From positions 1,550,001 through 1,614,000 of the forward strand of contig NZ_AP026972.1 of NCBI RefSeq assembly GCF_027924105.1: a stretch of 64,000 nucleotides of DNA. Reading direction: 5' to 3'. This stretch comes from Polynucleobacter sp. KF022 (GTDB lineage Bacteria; Pseudomonadota; Gammaproteobacteria; Burkholderiales; Burkholderiaceae). The notes under the pieces were generated by a model. The model had not been told where the DNA came from. It saw only the letters and a program-made list of their open reading frames with translations, and searched no databases. A program made the position numbers and the translations under genes. Below are positions 25,468 through 33,788 of this stretch, one piece after another. Numbering within the stretch: position 1 is the first letter of the stretch; the number at the start of each line of letters is the position of its first letter.

Positions 25468-26016
25468 TTATTTAGGGGCGCTAACCGTCACCAAAGCAGG
25501 TCTGAGGACCCGATCTGCCACGGTATAGCCACGCTGCAGAACTGAAACCACGGTATTTGGCTCTTGCTCAGATGGCACCGAAGCAATCGCCTGGTGGTGA
25601 TGGGGGTCAAATTTATCCCCAACCGCAGGGTTAATTTCGGTCATACGACCTTTTTCAAAGGCTGAGAGCAATTGCTTAAGAGTGATCTCTAGACCTTCTT
25701 TAAATGCCTTGGCGTCACCAGCATCAGTACTCAATGCTGCATAGAGACTATCGGTCACTGGCACTAAATGCTCAGCAAAACTTTCGATGGCGAATTTATG
25801 GGCCTTGGCAATATCCTCTACAGCGCGACGACGAATATTTTCACCCTCTGCTTTTGCACGTAAAAAATTATCTTGAAGCTCGCCAATCTTTTGATTGAGA
25901 TCTGCAATTTCTTGCTCAGGCGTTTTTACGGCTGGCGTTTCTGCTGCAGTTTCGGCAGCTGGCTCAGCTGCTAGATTCTCTTGTTCTGGAGATGGGTTTT
26001 GATTTTCTTGTGTCAT
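25468..26016 (-). CDS. grpE: Nucleotide exchange factor GrpE
   Basis: Releases ADP from DnaK. It is 182 aa: an acidic, Ala/Glu-rich disordered start (to about residue 35), a long coiled-coil helix (IADLNQKIGELQDNFLRAKAEGENIRRRA in part), and the C-terminal beta domain with INPAVGDKFDPHHHQAI, and VLQRGYTVADRVLRPALV. It precedes dnaK, with a terminator and a new promoter between them. Confidence 0.97.
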   Translation of the reverse strand: MTQENQNPSPEQENLAAEPAAETAAETPAVKTPEQEIADLNQKIGELQDNFLRAKAEGENIRRRAVEDIAKAHKFAIESFAEHLVPVTDSLYAALSTDAGDAKAFKEGLEITLKQLLSAFEKGRMTEINPAVGDKFDPHHHQAIASVPSEQEPNTVVSVLQRGYTVADRVLRPALVTVSAPK

Positions 26017-26061
26017 GGACGCTATTTTACTTTTCTTTAAAGATGGCTATTACTTTGTGAT

Positions 26062-26087
26062 ATGGGGTCGATTAATATAATTTCAAG
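26062..26087 (-). promoter_or_regulatory. Sigma-32-type heat-shock promoter of grpE
   Basis: On the minus strand, CTTGAA (26082-26087) and CCCCAT (26062-26067) are separated by 14 bases, a full match to the RpoH consensus. The -35 element overlaps the hemH stop codon at 26083-26085. The grpE ATG is at 26016. Confidence 0.87.
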
Positions 26088-27177
26088 ACTTTGCTCTTTC
26101 GGCCAACTCGGCTCTTTCAGCGCGCTTAGCTAACTCTGCCTCTGACTCCGTCCCCAAAGACCAGCCCTGTAAATGATGATGGGCGATATCGCTCAAAGCC
26201 TCAATCCACTTAGGGTTGCTGTTCAAGCAGGGAATGTAGCGATAGTCCTTACCGCCATGCTCCAAGAAGATTTCGTGGGCTTCCATAGCAATCTCCTCAA
26301 GCGTCTCCAAACAATCCGCCGGAAATCCTGGGCAAAAAATATCCATGCGTTGACAACCTTCTTTAGCTAGCTTTTCAATCGTTGGAGCTGTGTAAGGTTT
26401 CAACCACTCGGCTTTACCAAAGCGAGATTGGAAAGTAACAAGGTATTGACCCGGTTCTAAACCAAGAGACTCCCCAAGCAGACGTCCAGTTTTTAGGCAC
26501 TCACAATGGTAAGGGTCACCCTTCATCAAATTGCGTTTTGGTAATCCGTGAAATGACATTACAAAGCGATCGCCTTTAGCAAAGTCAGGGCGCCCATCTT
26601 TATCCCAGCTACTCAACACTTGATCGCGCAACGCGGCAATATAGGAAGGGTTGTCGTGATAGTGCTTTACCAAGCGCAATTCAGGTTGATCTCGCCAAGT
26701 ACTCAAAACACGAAAGACTTCATCGAAGCTAGATGCTGTAGTGGTAGCTGAATATTGAGGATACAAAGGTAGCACTAATAAACGCTCCATGCCTTGCGCC
26801 TTAAGGCCCTCAAGGGCAGACTGGGTAGAGGGTTGCCCATAACGCATCGCCAAATCAACTAAGACCGTGTGACCCTCATTTGCAAATTTATCACCCAGTT
26901 CTTTTGTCTGAAGACGGGAGTAATGCATTAAAGGTGAACCCAATTTTGGCAACCAAATAGAAGCATATTTTTTTGCTGAGGCACTACTACGAATTGGCAA
27001 AATAATGCCATTCAAAATGCACCACCAAATAATTCTTGGAATTTCTACTACGCGAGGATCGGATAGAAATTCTTTTAAATAAGCGCGTACTGCTTTTGCT
27101 GTTGGGGCTGACGGCGTTCCCAAGTTCAATACTAAGACTGCAGTTTTGGATGCGCGTAAATGCGGGTTTGGATTCAA
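26083..27177 (-). CDS. hemH: Ferrochelatase
   Basis: Inserts ferrous iron into protoporphyrin IX, the last step of heme synthesis. It is 364 aa. Blocks visible are VLVLNLGTPSAP near the start, YPQYSATTTASSFDEV, the metal-site SFHGLPKRNLMKGDPYHCEC, and the PGFPADCLETLEEIA motif. The start appears to be TTG at 27177, the only usual start codon in frame ahead of the conserved region. It lies between hrcA and grpE on the same strand, a hrcA-hemH-grpE order known in Burkholderiales. Confidence 0.95.
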   Translation of the reverse strand: MNPNPHLRASKTAVLVLNLGTPSAPTAKAVRAYLKEFLSDPRVVEIPRIIWWCILNGIILPIRSSASAKKYASIWLPKLGSPLMHYSRLQTKELGDKFANEGHTVLVDLAMRYGQPSTQSALEGLKAQGMERLLVLPLYPQYSATTTASSFDEVFRVLSTWRDQPELRLVKHYHDNPSYIAALRDQVLSSWDKDGRPDFAKGDRFVMSFHGLPKRNLMKGDPYHCECLKTGRLLGESLGLEPGQYLVTFQSRFGKAEWLKPYTAPTIEKLAKEGCQRMDIFCPGFPADCLETLEEIAMEAHEIFLEHGGKDYRYIPCLNSNPKWIEALSDIAHHHLQGWSLGTESEAELAKRAERAELAERAKS

Positions 27178-27217
27178 GATGTTTGTCTCTAGTTAATTAA
27201 TAGGTATAGATCGAGGA

Positions 27218-28228
27218 TTAGGAACTCAGCGCCCCGGACAATAATTTTGAGGTGATATCGACAATGGGAATCACTCTGTCATAGGCCATACGCGTTGGCC
27301 CAATGACACCAAGCGTACCCACTATCTGCCCATCAACGCTATATGGGGCGCTGATCACAGCTAGATCCTCGTATGGCAATAAGTCGCTCTCACCCCCAAT
27401 AAATATCTGAATACCGTCGGCATGACTGGATACATCAAGCAATTGCATCAGCACTGATTTTTGCTCCAACATGTCAAACATCTTGCGTAACTTATCTAAG
27501 TTAGAACTTAAATCTCCGACATTTAGCAAGCGGCGCTCTCCAGACAACACCATATCGCCACGACTCATGTCGTAATCAGCAACGCCACTTTGAAGAGCTA
27601 AAGCCATTAGTCCAGAAATATCTGTGCGCAAATTATCCAAGTCGGATTTCAAATGCAGTCGCACTTGATCAAAACTTTTACCAGCAAAATGGGTGTTGAT
27701 AAAGTTGCCTGCCTCAATGAGTTGACTTGGCGTGTAATCTTGTGTGGTCGGCAATATGCGATTCTGCACATCACCTTCTGGCGTCACCATAATTAATAAG
27801 ATCTTGCCTTCGCCTAAGCGCAAAAACTCAATATGCTTAAAAACCTGGGCACGCTTCGGGGTCATCACTACCCCAGCGAAATGGGTCAAGTTCGACAAAA
27901 TCTGTGCCGCCGAGGTCATGACTCGCTGCGGGGAATCCGGCAAGAGACCTTTTTCAACCTCGCGGGCAGCCACTTCCTCCAAAGGGCGCACTGTCACCAT
28001 GGTATCCACGAATAAACGATAGCCTCTTGGCGTAGGAATACGGCCAGCAGAGGTATGAGGGCTGGTCACTAGGCCCATATCCTCCAAATCCGCCATGACA
28101 TTACGGATGGTGGCTGCTGAGAGGTCTAAGCCCGAATACCTAGAGAGAGTGCGGGAGCCAATAGGCTGTCCCTCCTCGATATAGCGCTCGATGAGGGTTT
28201 TGAGAAGGGCGCGGGAACGTTCATCCAT
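27218..28228 (-). CDS. hrcA: Heat-inducible transcription repressor HrcA
   Basis: Represses heat-shock genes by binding the CIRCE inverted repeat in many bacteria. It is 336 aa: an N-terminal winged helix (ERYIEEGQPIGSRTLSRYSGLDLSAATIRNVMADLE in part, residues 13-48), then the GAF-like and inserted domains, with GALGVIGPTRMAY-type block near the end (GTLGVIGPTRMAYDRVIPIV in part). No CIRCE element was found near grpE, dnaK or hrcA here. It is divergent from nadK with only 37 bases between start codons. Confidence 0.96.
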   Translation of the reverse strand: MDERSRALLKTLIERYIEEGQPIGSRTLSRYSGLDLSAATIRNVMADLEDMGLVTSPHTSAGRIPTPRGYRLFVDTMVTVRPLEEVAAREVEKGLLPDSPQRVMTSAAQILSNLTHFAGVVMTPKRAQVFKHIEFLRLGEGKILLIMVTPEGDVQNRILPTTQDYTPSQLIEAGNFINTHFAGKSFDQVRLHLKSDLDNLRTDISGLMALALQSGVADYDMSRGDMVLSGERRLLNVGDLSSNLDKLRKMFDMLEQKSVLMQLLDVSSHADGIQIFIGGESDLLPYEDLAVISAPYSVDGQIVGTLGVIGPTRMAYDRVIPIVDITSKLLSGALSS

Positions 28229-28238
28229 GGTGGAAGGG

Positions 28239-28244
28239 ATTTTA
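28239..28244 (-). promoter_or_regulatory. Predicted -10 element of hrcA
   Basis: TAAAAT on the minus strand ends 10 bases before the hrcA ATG, leaving a leader of only a few bases. It sits inside the 37-base hrcA-nadK gap. Confidence 0.4.
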
Positions 28245-28253
28245 TGCCTATGG

Positions 28254-28259
28254 TTTAAT
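28254..28259 (+). promoter_or_regulatory. Predicted -10 element of nadK (leaderless arrangement)
   Basis: TTTAAT ends 6 bases before the ATG at 28266, which has no ribosome site. Transcription would begin at the start codon. Confidence 0.45.
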
Positions 28260-28265
28260 CGTTAT

Positions 28266-29171
28266 ATGTTAAGCCCATCCCCAAATTCCACCAAGAAGGC
28301 ATTTAGCCGGGTTGCGCTTGTCGGCAAATTCCATGCTGAGGGCATTGATGAGCACCTCAAGGACCTCGCTGCACTGGTTAAAGGCCTGGGTTGCGAGGTA
28401 TTTCTGGAGGCGGCTACAGCCCAGCACTTGGGTCTCAAAGAATTCCCCACTAAAACTGCAGAAGCCTTTGCTGGAGCAATTGATTTGGTCGTAGTTCTTG
28501 GGGGTGATGGCACGATGCTAGGAATTGGTCGTCAGCTGGCGGGAAGCAATGTGCCGCTGGTTGGCATCAATATGGGGCGTCTGGGCTATATGACCGATAT
28601 TCCTATTCAGTCGGTACAAGATACTCTGCCAAAAATTATTGCTGGTGAATACGAAGCGGATGCTCGCACATTGCTTGATGCGGTTGTATTACGTAAAGGC
28701 AAAGAAATTAATCGTGCATTAGCGCTAAATGATGTGGTCGTAAATCGCTCCGGAATTTCCGGGATGGTGGAATTAGCGGTTCACGTCAATGGCTCTTTTA
28801 TGTACAACCAACGATCCGATGGTTTAATTGTGTCGACCCCAACCGGCTCGACCGCTTACGCCCTCTCAGCTGGCGGACCCATTTTGCATCCCCGTGTTGC
28901 TGGCATTTTGCTAGCGCCGATTGCGCCTCACTCGCTCTCCAACCGTCCAATTGTCTTGCCACAAGACTCTGTCACCGTTATTGAGGTAGTTGACGGGCGA
29001 GAAGTCATTGTCAATTTTGATATGCAATCACAAACGGATTTACAAACGGGTGACAAGATTGAAGTTCGCCAATCTGAAAAAACGATTACTCTTTTGCACC
29101 CGCGCAGTCATAGCGACTACAAAACCTTGCGCGAGAAGCTGCACTGGAATGAGTACCCATCGACATTCTGA
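28266..29171 (+). CDS. nadK: NAD kinase
   Basis: Phosphorylates NAD to NADP. It is 301 aa from this ATG, the family norm. The nucleotide motif VVLGGDGTMLGIGRQL is near residue 75, with LNDVVVNRSGISGMVEL, SDGLIVSTPTGSTAYALSAGGPILHP in part, and LSNRPIVLP following. An upstream in-frame extension would overlap hrcA on the other strand and is not used. It is followed 26 bases later by recN, a conserved nadK-recN pair. Confidence 0.97.
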   Translation: MLSPSPNSTKKAFSRVALVGKFHAEGIDEHLKDLAALVKGLGCEVFLEAATAQHLGLKEFPTKTAEAFAGAIDLVVVLGGDGTMLGIGRQLAGSNVPLVGINMGRLGYMTDIPIQSVQDTLPKIIAGEYEADARTLLDAVVLRKGKEINRALALNDVVVNRSGISGMVELAVHVNGSFMYNQRSDGLIVSTPTGSTAYALSAGGPILHPRVAGILLAPIAPHSLSNRPIVLPQDSVTVIEVVDGREVIVNFDMQSQTDLQTGDKIEVRQSEKTITLLHPRSHSDYKTLREKLHWNEYPSTF

Positions 29172-29197
29172 TGTCGAGTTTTTTGCTACGCTAATAC

Positions 29198-30868
29198 ATG
29201 CTTCAAACCATCTCACTTCGTGACTTCGTCATTGTTGATCAGCTAGAGCTAGATCTCACCAGCGGATTTACCGTACTTACAGGCGAAACGGGTGCGGGTA
29301 AATCTATCCTCTTAGATGCCCTTAGCTTGGCACTTGGTGAGCGCGCCGATAGCAGCCAAATACGAGAGGGCTGTAACCGAGCAGAAATCTCCGCCCTCTT
29401 TCGCATTGAGCTAGACCAGTCTAAAGAGTTGGGCAAATGGCTTGATGAGCAAGGCTTTCCACAAGAGGACGATGGTCAAAGCTTGGTACTCAAGAGAACT
29501 GTCGAAGCCAATGGTCGTAGTCGCGCCTTTATTAATGGCAGTGTTGCTACTTTGACGCAACTGCGTGAAGCCGGCGATCAATTAGTAGATATTCATGGTC
29601 AGCATGCTCATCAACTCTTACTCAAGGGCGGTGCTCAAAGAGAACTCCTCGATAGTCATGCAGGATTAATTCCCATTGCTTCCGATGTAGCAAAAGCATT
29701 CAAAACACTTGCAGATTCTCGTCGTCGACTAGAGCAGGCAGAAAATGCAGGGCAAGATGTAGAGCGCGAACGTGAGCGTCTACAGTGGCAATTGGAAGAA
29801 CTCACTGAGCTTTCCCCGCAAGAAGGTGAATGGGCAACTATTCAAAGTGAGCACGCTCGCTTAGCGAATGGAGCAAAACTCATTGGCGGCTGCCAAGAAG
29901 CGGTCGATCTTTTGAGTGAAGCTGATAATTCCCTAGAATCTACCCTATCTAAGGTGTGCGGAAATATCAGCGCACTTGCAGAGCACGACTCCAGCCTTAG
30001 CGACATTAGCCAATCACTTGAGTCAGCAAGTATTCAGCTAGATGAGGCGATTCATGGACTAAATCGCTACCTACAAAAAATAGACCTAGATCCAGCTCGA
30101 CTTGCACAAGTGGAAGAGCGCATGCAAGCATTACATAGTGCAGCTCGCAAATACCGCACTGAAACTGATGAGCTACCAAAGCTTCTTCTGGATACAGCAG
30201 AAAGGCTTGATGCCCTAACAGCCTCTCAAAATATTGAGGCACTGCGCGATCAAGTAAAGCAAGAAGAAGCGACTTATTTAAAACTAGCAAAACAACTGAC
30301 TCAGAAGCGTAGCAAGGCCGCAAAAGAGCTGGGTGATTTAGTAACAAGCGCCATGCAAGATTTATCCATGGCTGGCGGTCGTTTGGAGATTGCCCTGATA
30401 CCACTGAATGAAGGTGGATCACATGGCTTAGAACAAATTGAATTCCTAGTGGCAGGCCATGCCGGCAGCACACCTCGCTCACTTGCAAAAGTAGCTTCCG
30501 GCGGTGAGTTAGCTCGCATTAGTTTAGCCATCAGCGTTATCACCAGCAAAGCCTCATTCACTCCGACCCTCATATTTGACGAGGTTGATGCTGGCATTGG
30601 TGGAGCGGTTGCTGAAACCGTGGGTAAGCTATTACATCAACTGGGCCAATCCCACCAAATCCTATGTGTGACCCATTTACCGCAGGTGGCTGCCCAAGGC
30701 AATCATCACTTCAAAATCAGCAAATCACAAATTGGTGAGAAGACGGTTTCCCAAGTGCAAGTCTTGGGTAGAGCAGAGCGAGTTGAAGAAGTCGCCAGAA
30801 TGCTTGGCGGCGCGACTATTACTGATACCACCCGCCGTCATGCTCGTGAGTTGTTAGAGCAAAACTAA
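29198..30868 (+). CDS. recN: DNA repair protein RecN
   Basis: SMC-like ATPase acting in double-strand break repair. It is 556 aa. The N-terminal Walker A is TGETGAGKSILLDAL at about residues 28-42; the long middle region (roughly 150-370) is coiled coil, rich in Glu, Gln and Leu; the C-terminal half has ASGGELARISLA (signature) and TLIFDEVDAGIGG (Walker B), then the CVTHLPQVAAQGNHHF block. It is immediately downstream of nadK and convergent with glnE. Confidence 0.97.
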   Translation: MLQTISLRDFVIVDQLELDLTSGFTVLTGETGAGKSILLDALSLALGERADSSQIREGCNRAEISALFRIELDQSKELGKWLDEQGFPQEDDGQSLVLKRTVEANGRSRAFINGSVATLTQLREAGDQLVDIHGQHAHQLLLKGGAQRELLDSHAGLIPIASDVAKAFKTLADSRRRLEQAENAGQDVERERERLQWQLEELTELSPQEGEWATIQSEHARLANGAKLIGGCQEAVDLLSEADNSLESTLSKVCGNISALAEHDSSLSDISQSLESASIQLDEAIHGLNRYLQKIDLDPARLAQVEERMQALHSAARKYRTETDELPKLLLDTAERLDALTASQNIEALRDQVKQEEATYLKLAKQLTQKRSKAAKELGDLVTSAMQDLSMAGGRLEIALIPLNEGGSHGLEQIEFLVAGHAGSTPRSLAKVASGGELARISLAISVITSKASFTPTLIFDEVDAGIGGAVAETVGKLLHQLGQSHQILCVTHLPQVAAQGNHHFKISKSQIGEKTVSQVQVLGRAERVEEVARMLGGATITDTTRRHARELLEQN

Positions 30869-30895
30869 AGTAACTACATCAAGTCACAAGGTCTT

Positions 30896-33709
30896 CTAGC
30901 TCACATTAGAGGGCGCTTTAAATATTTCCATCCAAAGGGCTTGCACAGCATCTCTAGCTGCGATGAATTCAGATTCCTGCTCAAGGTCGACGCGCGTTTT
31001 TTCTGCGCCATCCAAACGCAATCGATGTTGGCGTGCCCTCAATAAGCGATAAGCATTGCCAACAGATTGCGCAGCTTCTGGAGTTATTAAACCCATCTCA
31101 CCAGCAATCTGCAATAAGGCAATATTGCCGAGATTACCAATCAATTTTGGATGTTGATGGGCATAGGCAAGAACCAAGAACTGCACAATAAATTCAATAT
31201 CCACCATCCCGCCAGCATCATGCTTTAAATCAAATGCAGGGTTGACATTGGGATGGCCTGCATGGACTTTGCGTCGCATCTCTAAAATTTCGGAGCGGAG
31301 CTGCTCAATATTTCTTGACTGACTTAATACTTCAGAGCGAACAGCGTCAAAGAATGAACCCACTATTGGATTGCCAGCTGAGAAGCGTGCCCGAGTCAGA
31401 GCCTGATGCTCCCAAACCCAAGCAGCATTATCACCTTCGCGAAGTTGATACTTTTTAAAGGCCTCTGCATTCGTCACTAAAAAGCCGGCAGACCCATTAG
31501 GGCGAAGACGAGTATCAATCTCAAATAAGCTGCCAGTAGAGGTAAATGCAGTGAGCCAATTAATCATTCGCTTTGCTAAAAGAGCATAGATTTCTTGTGC
31601 CGCATAATCAGCCTCATCTGCCTGGTACAAAAAAATAATGTCTAAGTCCGAGGCATATCCCAGCTCTTTACCGCCTAGTTTTCCATAAGAAATAATGGCG
31701 AATGGTGGGTTGGTATCGGCAGGTAAATCGAACTTCTTTACTACGCTAGGCCAGATACGCTCAAAGGTGGTCTGCAGAATTAAATCTGCGAGCGCCGATA
31801 AATGATCACTTACCCGCTCCACCGGCAGCGCTTGCTGAACACCAATCCCGAGATCGGTTAAGAGCGTAATAAAAGTTTCGTTGTGATGAGTCACGCGCAA
31901 AATATCCATTGCTTGCTCAGAACCATCGCCCTCGGCCATCACATCATCAAGCTGCATATTGAGATTGGATCGAACCTCACTCCAATACTTTGCCGGATCC
32001 TCGATTAAAGCCCTCTCAGCCTGAGAATTCAGTAAGTAATCCAGAAGATGTGGATGGCGTGTCAAATATTGAGCACCCCATTGGGATGACTTCAGCAAAT
32101 CCAATACATTTGACAGAGCCCTTGGGTACTCAGCCAGAATGGAAAGATAGGCACTGCGCCTAGCGATCGCTTCAATTAAGTCAAAAAAACGTAACAGCGT
32201 TTGATCGGCGTGCGCTGAGATGGATCCATCCCCCTGCAGGCGCTCCGCAGCCTTACACATTAAATTATCAAAAATTAAGCGGCTTTTTTCTGGCAACAAT
32301 TTTTGTTTTGGACTATCCACCCAAGCCTGCCAGCGAACACATGAGTTAGGGAAAAATGTTTGATCAGGGACCCAACCTAAAGCTAATGGCGCGATTTCGA
32401 GGCGGGCGCCATCATCCAGTAAAAAAGCTTTTTCAAATAACTGCGCAACATGATTTTGGTGACGATCTAATTCAGTCATGAATGCATTGACTTGCGCATT
32501 CTGCCCTTGCATCGATATTGCTAAGCGTGAGCGTGCATCCTCATCATCCGGAAGGTAATGGGTTTGCTGGTCATCCCAAACTTGAATGCGATGTTCTAAA
32601 CGTCTTAAGAAAATATAAGCTTCTTGCAATGACTTCACTTCATCAGCAGGCAGGATGCCGCAATTCTTGATCAGCTCGAGTACCTCTAAACTAGGACGCA
32701 CTCTAAAGCGCGGGTCTGTGCCGCCTCTCATTAATTGGAACATTTGCGCTAGAAATTCAATTTCCCGAATGCCACCGCGCCCTAATTTAATATCGCGTGA
32801 ACGCCCCTGATGACCTGAGGATCTTTTTTCAGCCTCAGCCTGAATTTGTGCATGAAGATCACGAATAGAGGCAATCACACCGTAGTCCAAATGCCTGCGA
32901 TACACAAAGGGGCGAATCAGTTGATCAAGCTCTCTCTGGCAATGCGCAAAGTTTGGAGACCCTGGGAACGGGGCAATCAATCTACCTTTGATCCAGGCAT
33001 AGCGCTCCCACTCCCTACCTTGGACCAATAGGTATTCCTCGAGCATGTCCAAGCTGCACACCAAAGGCCCTGAATCTCCATTAGGACGAAGACGCATATC
33101 AACCCGGAATACAAACCCATTGGCATCGTGCTCAGCAAGCAGCTTGATTAAGCGCTTACCCATACGAGTAAACCACTCGTGATTAGACAAACTCTTTGGT
33201 CCGCCAGTAGTGTCACCTTCATGCTCGTATAAAAATATTAAATCGATATCTGAAGAGAGGTTTAACTCAAGACCACCTAGCTTGCCCATACCAACAACCA
33301 TGAGAGGCATTTCAGATTGGGTCGTATTGCTCCAAGGTATTCCAAAACGATTTTTGAGATCTTCCCGAACAAAAGCAATTGAAGCGGAGACTGCTAACTC
33401 AGCAAAATGACTCAGCGCATGGGTAACCTCATGCAAGTCAGCAAAACCATTTAAATCCCGAAAAGCGACCCACAACATCAAACGTTGTCTTGCTAAGCGC
33501 AAATTAGCCATCCACTCAGCCTCGTCCTGCTCAGCTGATGAAGGTCTTACATGACACTCTTCTAGCAGCTGCCTGATGCCTTGCAAATCAACCTTTTTTT
33601 GCCCCTGTGAGCGGAGCCACTCCATCCAATCAGGACGCGCGCTTAGCCAGCGTCGAGCATAAGTCGAATGCCGCTCCAAAAAATCAATTTGATAGGAAAA
33701 ATCATTCAT
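30896..33709 (-). CDS. glnE: Bifunctional glutamine synthetase adenylyltransferase / adenylyl-removing enzyme
   Basis: Adds or removes AMP on glutamine synthetase in response to PII and glutamine, adjusting nitrogen assimilation. It is 937 aa. The two nucleotidyltransferase cores are visible: the N-terminal removing half with GMGKLGGLELNLSSDIDLIF at about residue 141, and the C-terminal transferase half with YGKLGGKELGYASDLDIIF at about residue 673. GRGGIREIEFLAQ and GGMVDIEFIVQ follow each core. It is divergent from yhdP with 79 bases between starts. Confidence 0.96.
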   Translation of the reverse strand: MNDFSYQIDFLERHSTYARRWLSARPDWMEWLRSQGQKKVDLQGIRQLLEECHVRPSSAEQDEAEWMANLRLARQRLMLWVAFRDLNGFADLHEVTHALSHFAELAVSASIAFVREDLKNRFGIPWSNTTQSEMPLMVVGMGKLGGLELNLSSDIDLIFLYEHEGDTTGGPKSLSNHEWFTRMGKRLIKLLAEHDANGFVFRVDMRLRPNGDSGPLVCSLDMLEEYLLVQGREWERYAWIKGRLIAPFPGSPNFAHCQRELDQLIRPFVYRRHLDYGVIASIRDLHAQIQAEAEKRSSGHQGRSRDIKLGRGGIREIEFLAQMFQLMRGGTDPRFRVRPSLEVLELIKNCGILPADEVKSLQEAYIFLRRLEHRIQVWDDQQTHYLPDDEDARSRLAISMQGQNAQVNAFMTELDRHQNHVAQLFEKAFLLDDGARLEIAPLALGWVPDQTFFPNSCVRWQAWVDSPKQKLLPEKSRLIFDNLMCKAAERLQGDGSISAHADQTLLRFFDLIEAIARRSAYLSILAEYPRALSNVLDLLKSSQWGAQYLTRHPHLLDYLLNSQAERALIEDPAKYWSEVRSNLNMQLDDVMAEGDGSEQAMDILRVTHHNETFITLLTDLGIGVQQALPVERVSDHLSALADLILQTTFERIWPSVVKKFDLPADTNPPFAIISYGKLGGKELGYASDLDIIFLYQADEADYAAQEIYALLAKRMINWLTAFTSTGSLFEIDTRLRPNGSAGFLVTNAEAFKKYQLREGDNAAWVWEHQALTRARFSAGNPIVGSFFDAVRSEVLSQSRNIEQLRSEILEMRRKVHAGHPNVNPAFDLKHDAGGMVDIEFIVQFLVLAYAHQHPKLIGNLGNIALLQIAGEMGLITPEAAQSVGNAYRLLRARQHRLRLDGAEKTRVDLEQESEFIAARDAVQALWMEIFKAPSNVS

Positions 33710-33751
33710 CCCCTCATCTTAATCTGACCTTGAAAACCCCAGTCCAGAAGC

Positions 33752-33781
33752 TTGGCGATCAAGCCAAGGCTGACGGATAAT
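33752..33781 (+). promoter_or_regulatory. Predicted promoter of yhdP (leaderless arrangement)
   Basis: TTGGCG (33752-33757) and GATAAT (33776-33781) are 18 bases apart, and GATAAT ends 7 bases before the ATG at 33789. The transcript would start at or beside the start codon. Confidence 0.5.
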
Positions 33782-33788
33782 AGAGGGC

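Noticed and set aside
30006..30488. A 160-codon frame antisense to recN
   Set aside because: Opposite a conserved gene, Leu/His-rich composition, no start signal.
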